DNA of 20,322 nt, taken from assembly GCA_001579985.1 (NCBI GenBank), contig LRSR01004688.1, positions 1 through 20,322 on the forward strand. Reading direction: 5' to 3'. The notes under the pieces were generated by a model. It had not been told where the DNA came from. It worked only from the letters and a program-made list of their open reading frames with translations, and made no database searches. Below, piece after piece: positions 10,501-16,988 of the stretch (within the stretch, counting starts at the first letter, position 1; every line of letters begins with the position of its first letter). Origin of the DNA: Hypsibius dujardini. Lineage: Eukaryota; Tardigrada; Eutardigrada; Parachela; Hypsibiidae. Both the position numbers and the translations under genes were made by a program.

Positions 10501-11183
10501 CGATCCAGACCACAAAATGAACTGGGAGTTTTGCTGATTTCAAAATGCCAAAATTGAACAATTTAAATTGTCCCTACGCGACGATGCTGAAGCAGGACGA
10601 GCTCTGTCCACGCTGGAGAGATGTCAAAAAGTATTCCCTCGAAAAGTGTGCCTCAAACTGCCAGCGCATCATTAGCTTTGTTCAAATCAAAATTTGAAAT
10701 CTGAATTTATATACAAACTCAACACTGAACCGGAATCTGATTTGAATTAAATTAAAATAATTTAAAATAAAGAAAACATATTTGGGCCAATTTTTTTTAT
10801 TAGTTATCATCCTGAATAAATGAGTCAATATTGATGACACTAATGTGTTATCACTGACCGGTTTCATTGAGGACATTCACATCGCTACAGCTATTGAAGT
10901 AATACATGCTGCCTGGATCAGTGGGATCGAGCGTCTGAGCCAGCTTGACTAATCTGATGACGCAGTTGTTGCAGGTAATGCCAGCTGGAAGCGTCACCTC
11001 CTGTCTGGTGGGAGCGGGATTGTCACCGAACCAGGTTCCACTGACACCGTCTTTCGCAGTGAAATGCGCAGGGGATGTGTCGTTGAGATCTCCACCCACG
11101 GGGACCAAAAGCTTTATCAAGTTGTAGTTCGTGTCTAGAAGTTCAACTCTGAGCCCGCCCTGTAAAGAAAGGAATTGGAAGTA

Positions 11184-11219
<36 letters not shown>

Positions 11220-11574
11220 CTGTCTGCCTGCCTGCCTGCCTGCCTGCCTGCTTTACCGGCGGAAAACGTACCTCGTGCCAAGCTCCCAAGTGCCAAGTGA
11301 CATTAAAGGTGGATCCTGCCTGAAGATCCGTCGTCAAATGAGCATCTAAAAAGAACCATTTAAAGTACTCCCATTCCTCACCTATAAGAAGTCCTTCCTT
11401 CCATACCATATTACCTCTGGGCATCCCGCACAGCCCGACGGTCCATTTGTTTCCCAAGGCATCCGTTGCGTAGTTCCGTGCCACGGGATACTGCAGCCGA
11501 ACATGAGCCACTGCTATGTTTAGCAGCAGTCCTAAGCCCAACACTCTGCCTGCAAATCGGCTGAACGGATCCAT
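4447..11574 (-). CDS. Secreted LPMO-like / EGF / DOMON multidomain protein (whole gene, spliced)
   Basis: Spliced gene in at least nine coding pieces: 11574-11415, 11345-11272, 11159-10859, 9655-9563, 8544-8254, 6860-6801, 6408-6202, 5704-5421 and 4599-4447. All junctions are GT-AG and phase-compatible; the product is about 540 residues. Order: signal peptide 1-23; domain starting exactly at His24 (HVRLQYPVARNYA), as in copper histidine-brace LPMOs, to about 175 with Cys-rich IRL and SCSDVNV motifs; EGF-like modules at about 184-206 and 212-248; DOMON domain about 271-465 (WRILED, WIAVGWRP, HPMACTDI, RRKLI, NGPMHVIW); Ser/Thr-rich linker; hydrophobic tail 528-540. I recall arthropod proteins with this order; they are uncharacterised as far as I know. 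Oxidative polysaccharide cleavage is inferred from the N-terminal His only. A secreted, possibly GPI-anchored location is predicted. The gene is certain; enzyme function is not. Confidence 0.85.
5167..5172 (-). terminator. Possible alternative polyadenylation signal
   Basis: An AATAAA on the minus strand, about 230 nt after the alternative TAG at 5406. It could end a transcript that does not splice to the 4599-4447 exon. The region is AT-rich, so this may be chance. Confidence 0.25.
5421..5704 (-). CDS. LPMO-like gene, exon 8 (end of DOMON), with an alternative stop at 5406
   Basis: Acceptor CGCACTTAG. The exon encodes ASDPSDVSVLNGPMHVIWSM, then DEILRQFPRKGDF and RSRGVWEVNLRTGETW. The donor ACAAAA|GTAAAA at 5421/5420 is weak (no G at -1 or +5) but is in phase 0 for the terminal exon. 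Without that splice, translation adds only VKMH and stops with TAG at 5406-5408, giving a form without the hydrophobic tail. An AATAAA on this strand at 5172-5167 could serve that shorter transcript. Confidence 0.8.
6202..6408 (-). CDS. LPMO-like gene, exon 7 (DOMON core)
   Basis: A 207-nt exon, phase 1 to phase 1, with acceptor GTTGTACAAAAG and donor CATAG|GTAACG. It encodes SLHPMACTDITYIATHGNLS, then YTRDHSTP, YGGSDGLTAAVAYEDP and a final ITALYRRKLI. These are the recognisable blocks of this DOMON subfamily. A long ATCA repeat begins about 40 bp upstream of the acceptor. Confidence 0.88.
   Translation of the reverse strand, partial: GHCTRWPAPTSRTSQLTETSLASWTLTPGTTPHRCKTASTAALTVSPQPSHTRTPLPTSSLHSTDESS
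6446..6594. repeat. ATCA/TGAT tetranucleotide array
   Basis: Imperfect (AATC)n with CC and AG variants, about 150 bp, in an LPMO-like gene intron. In the transcript sense it reads TGAT and ends about 40 nt before the acceptor of the exon at 6408. Confidence 0.95.
6638..6760 (-). repeat. Dispersed repeat, copy 2 (inverted)
   Basis: Reverse complement of the repeat at 2189-2315, sharing GAGTTTGAGCCATTTTGGCC, ATGCGTGCAGCTGTTTTTG and GGCCATCT-TGTTAAAT. It sits in an intron of the LPMO-like gene, just downstream of the 60-nt exon. Confidence 0.7.
6801..6860 (-). CDS. LPMO-like gene, exon 6 (60-nt in-DOMON exon, possible cassette)
   Basis: Strong acceptor TGTTCTCTTTTTCAG and donor ACCG|GTATGT enclose 60 nt, phase 1 at both ends. 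It encodes DGKSVKTVLDFMDRNSSFFT between WRPS and GSLHPMACTDI. Relatives have a variable stretch at this point. Skipping the exon also leaves an intact frame, WRPS-GSLHPM, so it could be alternatively spliced. Confidence 0.65.
7058..7259. mobile_element. hAT-type MITE with 8-bp target-site duplication
   Basis: A 202-bp element with perfect 15-bp terminal inverted repeats CAGTGGCGCGCCGAG / CTCGGCGCGCCACTG. It is flanked on both sides by the identical 8-mer TTTTTACC (7050-7057 and 7260-7267). The interior is G-rich with runs of G and C and has no coding capacity. CAG...CTG ends and an 8-bp duplication are diagnostic of hAT-superfamily transposition. It sits in an intron of the LPMO-like gene. 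The perfect duplication suggests a fairly recent insertion. Confidence 0.9.
8079..8107. repeat. ACTGA pentanucleotide microsatellite
   Basis: Between five and six uninterrupted copies of ACTGA, in the intron just downstream of the exon 8254-8544. Confidence 0.9.
8254..8544 (-). CDS. LPMO-like gene, exon 5 (second EGF-like module, start of DOMON)
   Basis: A 291-nt exon, phase 1 to phase 1, with acceptor GAACCGCAG and donor TTCAG|GTACTC. The first part has EGF spacing (ECADNADCGPHGSC, then QCYCQFGWHGQAC). The second part starts the DOMON fold, with FTFYWRILEDIAEIEVVVV and WIAVGWRPS. The strong, contiguous match to the family makes this one of the safest exons in the window. Confidence 0.9.
8911..9263. 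repeat. 20-bp minisatellite, about 17 units
   Basis: The 20-bp unit AGTTTGAAATCGTCTTGTTC alternates with variants beginning AGCTTAGAAT or AGTTTGATAT. Located in the LPMO-like gene intron between the two EGF exons. It has no spacers, so it is not CRISPR-like. Confidence 0.93.
9563..9655 (-). CDS. LPMO-like gene, exon 4 (first EGF-like module)
   Basis: A 93-nt exon, phase 1 at both ends, with acceptor CGTTTCAG and donor GCAG|GTAAGG. It encodes DVVSKCSGRGTWRGSSCQCQ followed by KPFVGDVCQYA, with the Cys and Gly spacing of a compact EGF-like repeat. Its phase and size are typical of an extracellular module exon. Confidence 0.87.
10191..10305. repeat. Diverged tandem duplication, about 58-bp unit
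   Basis: Two adjacent copies share GACAC-GCCCT--TCAAACTGA and AATCAAACAATCA. Intronic in the LPMO-like gene. Confidence 0.6.
10859..11159 (-). CDS. LPMO-like gene, exon 3 (C-terminal half of LPMO-like domain)
   Basis: Acceptor TTTCTTTACAG|GGC; donor ACCG|GTCAGT in phase 1. The start GGLRVELLDTNYNLIKLL follows directly on GAWHE. Later come TCNNCVIRLVKLAQ and YYFNSCSDVNV, matching the C-x2-C-x-IRL and SCxDV motifs of the family. The length is 301 nt: phase 0 in, phase 1 out. Confidence 0.88.
11180..11251. repeat. TGTC/TGCC array in the 112-bp intron 11160-11271
   Basis: Runs of TGTC then TGCC fill most of a very short intron. In the transcript sense they read CAGG and CAGA. The remaining unique sequence is only the two splice sites and about 20 bp on each side. 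Confidence 0.93.
11272..11345 (-). CDS. LPMO-like gene, exon 2 (AGSTFNVTWHL block)
   Basis: This exon encodes AHLTTDLQAGSTFNVTWHL followed by GAWHE and ends in phase 0 at CACGAG|GTACGT. The TWHL His or the His in AWHE could be the second histidine-brace ligand. NVT is a possible N-glycosylation site. Reading past the donor runs into the CAGG/CAGA repeat of the next intron and gives a meaningless tail. Confidence 0.85.
11346..11414 (-). other. Probable 69-nt in-frame mini-intron
   Basis: The segment starts GTAATA and ends TTTTTAG. It is 69 nt long, a multiple of three, and has no stop in frame, so splicing and retention both keep frame. Removal joins CGMPR to DAHLTTDLQAGS, which restores the short spacing between CGMPxG and AGSTFNVTWHL that I recall in relatives. 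Retention inserts 23 residues rich in Trp, Phe and Glu. Splicing is the more likely reading. Confidence 0.6.
11415..11574 (-). CDS. LPMO-like gene, exon 1 (signal peptide and N-terminal His)
   Basis: ATG at 11574. The first 23 residues form a signal peptide: short polar start, then the hydrophobic VLGLGLLLNIAVA. Cleavage after Ala23 leaves His24 as the mature N-terminus, which a histidine-brace copper site requires. HVRLQYPVARNYA and CGMPRG are the family signatures. The exon ends in phase 1 at CCCAGAG|GTAATA. If the following 69 nt are retained, the exon continues without a stop to 11272. Confidence 0.85.
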
Positions 11575-12581
11575 GCGTATGTGTTTAGAGCTAGAAGTTT
11601 TGTATTATCTAAAGTCGCCTTGCCAGCGATGCTGAATGAGACGTTATCAAACTTCCGTCGAGGGGTGAAAGGTTTTTATCCGACAACTGCCATGCCCGCA
11701 GCCTTCAACAAACCGCCTCATCATTTGGTGCGGGCATAATTATAATTGTGAAAGCGACAGAGAGAGAGAGAGAGAGAGTTCATGCACACTTGTATTATAA
11801 GTTACTGTATGTAAAAAAAATGTTTACTTGATCAGAATTTGTTTCACTTTTGCGCCTTTGGAATATAACGGAGATAATAGGACAGACCACATAATTAATT
11901 AAGTAAAGGCGGTTGAACGTGGAACACCCCTGATGTGCTGGACACGGGTAGGTGGCGCCGCCTGCCGTGTGTCGTGCGACATCTAGCCCCGCCGGTTGGA
12001 CGTGGAACACCCCTGATGTGCTGGACACGGGTAAGTGGCGCCGCCTGCCGTGTGTCGTGCGACATCTAGCCCCGCCGCCCCCCAACTGTCCTGCCAATCA
12101 GCGCGTATTGTTCAACCCCGGAAACAGTGACGTCAGTCACCCGCGTCGCGAGTCGCAAGCAACAGACAGGCAACAGCAACACACGCTGACTCATTCATCT
12201 CACACACAAACACAGACACACAGTAAACCAACGGAAAAACTGCGCGCTTGCTGTTTTTCAACAACAGCCAAGCGCGCACCACTTCTTCGCGTGACTCAAC
12301 TCAACTCGACTCCATTGTTACGCGGGCACATTTTTTTCCCTCACACTAATCCGAATTTTACTTATATTCCCCCACCTTTTTTTCCCGCTCATCATGACAC
12401 ATGAATTAATCAATCAACCGGAGAAAACCGTGGTTGTGCGGCAACGGCTAAATTCATCAATCAACCGATGGAACGCTTGATTACATTTTCCCGATATTCT
12501 TACCCCGCCAATCAACAATCAACTGAAGGATTACACGAATAACTGAGCCTCTTGTTTCGTTGCATTATTTTGCCCCTTAAA
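11575..12581. promoter_or_regulatory. Shared intergenic region between two divergent genes
   Basis: About 1 kb separates the ATG codons of the LPMO-like gene (minus) and spire (plus). It holds an AG microsatellite (11758-11778), a tandem 83-bp duplication and a GC- and CpG-richer stretch around 11940-12130. Both promoters and 5' leaders must lie here, unless upstream untranslated exons exist. I see no certain TATA box or start site. Confidence 0.5.
11911..12076. repeat. Recent 83-bp tandem duplication
   Basis: Units 11911-11993 and 11994-12076 differ at only about two positions (GAACG/GGACG and GGTAGG/GGTAAG). Each holds a donor-like GGGTAAGT or GGGTAGGT on the spire strand. The GC content exceeds the surroundings. 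Confidence 0.9.
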
Positions 12582-12894
12582 ATGGCGTCCCCCGCCCAGT
12601 CCCGGCGCAGTGAGATGGCCCAGGCATCGGGGAATCGTATCGCCTTGAAGGAAATTGTCGAGTCCTTTTCGGTGGGGATTAACGAGGAGCAAGGCTGGGC
12701 GGTCCTGTCGCAGGCGTTGCGGTGGTATCAGGCGCGATCGATAACGGCCTCCATTGGGACATCACCGAATTCCGCGGATATTTTTTCCAGCAAGCAGGGG
12801 ACCTTCGGCGTGCGACCGGATATTGCTAATTTATTCCTGGATAAAGAGGGCTGCGTGACGGTCGTCGATTCCCGCGTGGACCGGGATGAGTGTG
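12582..12894 (+). CDS. spir: spire exon 1 (start of KIND domain)
   Basis: Encodes [20 protein letters not shown], then [20 protein letters not shown], ending in [21 protein letters not shown] is the KIND hallmark (NEEQAWAV in vertebrate Spire). The donor is TGTG|GTGAGTGC in phase 1. The donor itself is the start of a tandem repeat that copies it downstream. Confidence 0.9.
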
Positions 12895-15342
12895 GTGAGT
12901 GCTTGATTGATTGGTTGATTGAGCGCACGTGGTGAGTGCTCGATTGATTGGTTGCTTGAGCGCCTGGAGTGTTGGTTGATTGGTTGATTGGGCGCACGTG
13001 GTGAGTGCTTGATTGATTGGTTGATTGAGCGCCTGGAGTGTTGAATGAAAACTTCTATTTATCTGGTTAATCAGTCAATCGAGCGATTAGTCGAATTTGC
13101 GTTGGTCTGCGTCGTTGATGGTATCGATTGATTATTTGATTGGCTGGTCTGTATTTTTTATTTCCGGTTACTGCCGCTTGTGTTTATCCTTCAGCTTAGC
13201 AACCGAATCGCGCATGAACAAACAATTTCGATTTAAATAATTTCATTCAAAACTGCGGCAATCACTCACTCATCACAGACAGACACACAGACACACAGAC
13301 AGACAGACACACGCTATTGTTCAACGGATTCAGCACGAAACGGATGATCTCTTTAAATAGGGCAGTTCTTGACACGACTCCGCATCTCGGCATGATGGCT
13401 TTTTCTCAAGTGCTCGTTACTTACTTGGAGCGCCATTACTTTACTAGTGTCTGTCTGCACATATCTGCACTTTACTGGCTTGAAGACATCTTGAAAATGT
13501 CAGCCCGCTTGACATGCGATATGCGCTTTTTTACGAGCGACTAACGGACGAGTACTGCTAATGCCTGGTCTCGGTTGTTCGGCTTGTTTTTTTCAGCCTT
13601 CAAGCTAAATTTCAGGCAGACACATAGACACACACACAAGCAGGCAAGCAGACACAAAGACAAACAGACACACAGACACACAGACACACAGACAGACACA
13701 CAGACACACAGACGCACAGACACACAGACACACAGACACACAGGCAGACACACAGACAGACAGACAGACAGACAGGCAGGCAGGCAGGCAGGCAGACAGA
13801 CAGACAGACAGACAGACAGACAGGCAGGCAGGCAGGCAGGCAGACAGGCAGACAGGCAGGCAGGCAGGCAGACAGACAGGCAGACAGGCAGGCAGACAGA
13901 CAGACAGGTAGACAGACAGACAGAGCTTTCGCTATTGTTACGTGAAGTAATATCAGTATTTTTTATGGCGGCGCGGTGTGTTTATTAATAGCAATTTTTA
14001 AGTGCCGCAGTCGCATTCCTAACTGGAATAACGTGCGTGCGGTTATTTCACCGCACACACCCGGCAGTAAAAATGAAATCTCCGCTCGCCACTTTCCGTT
14101 GTTTGTCTGCGTTGTTGTGTGTGTTTATCCTTTTGACCGGTGTGTACCGGTTCCTCCACTTCCCTGATTGTTGTGTGATTCACGTCTGTGGAGCCGTTAA
14201 CTGTCGGTGCGTGATTAATTTCGGCTGACTCCTTCTAGACAAACGCGAGTTAAACACAGGCGCGGTTTTTAATTGCCATTCGTGCTGCCTCTTTGTGCGT
14301 TAGCCTTACTTTACGATCTTTTCGTCCCCGTTGCGTGGCCTTAAAAAAATTAAAAAAAAATTTAAAAAAAATTTAAAAAAAATTAAAAAAAAAAATTTAA
14401 TAATTTTTTTAAATTTTTTTTTTAAAAAGGGAGAAGAGTTATAGTATAAACTGTTTTGATGGATCGAAGGGCGAAGTAGGGAATTTGTTTGGAAGTTGCC
14501 TGAAGCGGTGCCAGGAAGTGTTGAATTTTTAAGCCGGCTTGTCTCGAAAATGCATCATCGATCCTCGAGGGGATTAAATTTAACGCTATACGCGTCTTTA
14601 CTGACTGCGTCTGTGTGAGGTCCCTTTTTTATCCTCCCGGTTCGATAATGCTTCCCTATTGAGTTGAGAGGCTTTCCCAAAAGTCTCTTACCAGAAGAGA
14701 AAGGAAAATCGATCACGGAATCAGCGCGCAGACACGCCCACATTTTTATTCAGACACATTTTCATTCTTTATTTAGATTTTTAATATAAAATATTTGTTT
14801 AGTCGCACAATTTATTTTTATAATTTAATTAATCAATTTAATTAATAATTGTGGTAATTTGTTAAGTTTTTCGCTAATTTTTTCTTATTTAAGTTAAAAT
14901 AAACCATAAATATGTTTTTTTTTTTAATTTTTTTAATTTTTTTAATTTTTTTAATTTATTAATTTTTTTTTTTTAAAATGTTTGTGTCGGAGAAAAATTG
15001 CGAAAAGTCAGACCTCTGGTTGAGACGTGCGGTAATAAACGGGCGCCGCCTGGAGGGAAAGTGATAAGCAAGTTTGAAGTATTAGCGAAACAACACGTTT
15101 GACGGATGGACATCGCGGGCGAATAATGGACTAACAACTCTCAAAAACCAACCTGCGCTCCGACCGATCATTGGATAAATGGGTCAAGGGCAATGAACCG
15201 TGGCGCTCTGCGGATGACGATGAAAAGTACTAGTCAAAGATAATAAACCCGGCGACCAAAGTATATTAAAGATGAATTACGCCTATTAGTCATGGTCGAA
15301 CCGCCTCATGTCTGAAAACACCCCCTCCGTATGTTGTGTTTG

Positions 15343-15408
<66 letters not shown>

Positions 15409-16956
15409 TGTCTGCCTGTCTGTCTGCCTGTCTGTTTGTTTGTCTGCCTGCCTGGCTACCTGTCTGTCTGCCTATCTGTCTGTCTGTAGGCCTGTCTGTC
15501 TGTCTATCGGCCTGTCTCTTTGTCTGTCTGTCTGACGAAAGACATACCCTGCACAAACGGATCTTTCAGTCATTCCGGACACATTTTTTCTGAATTATCT
15601 TTCCCCTCATTGAATGCTCATCCAAGTGTGCAATCGTCTGTCTGTATGAATGGTAATGCAATGTGATTGTTCGTTGACAGTTTGCCCCACCCAGACAGCT
15701 ACTCTGGACTTCCTCTTCCCCATCCCGTCAATTTGTCATCCCGTGCCTGAAAATGTGCTTTTTCTCTCATCCACAATATAAATTTCGATCGATATTTTGC
15801 CTTTGCTAACAAACAAGAAGGAGAAAATTGCCGCGGCGCCTATTATGCAACTCTTCACAGACATCAGACACAGACACAGACAGATATCGCTTCTACTCGT
15901 GTGATATGGATGGACTGTGTGTACACTAGTGTCTACTCGCGATTTAGTGTAGTGCCGTATCGATGAATAATTTTTAAATCCCCGTGTTGACTTAAGACGT
16001 CCAGCTTGTTTGGGGATTTTTTTCCTCCCATCTCCTTCCGTCTCCCGTCGGCCTTGACGCGGATGGAGGAGTCGAAGAAATGCGTTTCGAGGATGGGGAA
16101 GTGTTTCCGGGTTGAGTTGCAGCAGACTCCCCTTTCCAGACAGACCCCCTCTCCAAAGACGTCATATGTGACGCAGATAGACAGACAGACAAACAAACAG
16201 ACAGACAGACAAACAGACAGGCAGGCAGGTAGACAGACACACAGACACACAGACACACAGACACACAGACAGACAAACAGACAAACAGACACACAGACAC
16301 ACAGACACACAGGCAGACAGACACACAGGCAGACAGACAGACACACAGACAGACAGACAGACAGACACACAGAAACACAGACACACAGGCAAACAGACAG
16401 ACAGACAGACAGACAAACAGATATGCAGACAGACAGGCAGGCAGGCAGACAGGCAAACAGACAGACATGTAGACAGGCAGACAGACAGATACACGAGCTG
16501 GCGCGCAAAGACAAGGACACACCGCACGGTAGGCACGAGCTGCCCGGGCAGACAAATGTAGTTATCGTTGCGTTTGTGTTTTGCTAGCGATGCTGACGCT
16601 GCGCGTGCGTTTCCATTTTTTCCCGATTTTTGACTACTGTTTGGAGAGGACATGCACATGGTCATGATTCAGGATGTTCATTTTATTAGCAGTATTGCTG
16701 ATTTTATTCTTGTCTGATTTCAGGTGAAGCTGTGATAGAGGAGGGAAAGTTTCTAGAGCATTTGGCCATGGCGGTGTGGGATGCTTGTCAGCATAACACA
16801 CGGGAAAACGAGGAAGCTCCGCTCTCTGAGGAATTTGGAACGCTCATTCTGCAGTTATCTGACGACGAAAACGATAGTCTCACGCGGATCACATCCATCG
16901 AAGAAGTTCTTCAGGTAAATCCACGTGAACCGTGACAGCAAGCTAGCACATCTATC

Positions 16957-16988
<32 letters not shown>

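Noticed and set aside
10545-10697. A 50-codon plus-strand frame with four Cys (MPKLNNLNCPYATMLKQDEL...) in an LPMO-like gene intron
   Set aside because: Of chance length, with no signal peptide, no known Cys pattern and no matched splice sites.
11272-11574. Bacterial gene transfer as the source of the LPMO-like domain
   Set aside because: The domain is split by introns, is fused to EGF and DOMON modules, and matches an animal family in layout.
16006-16170. Possible exon reading [20 protein letters not shown] before the CAGA array
   Set aside because: No matched splice pair. Exons 1 and 2 of spire already join in correct phase and continuous KIND homology without it.
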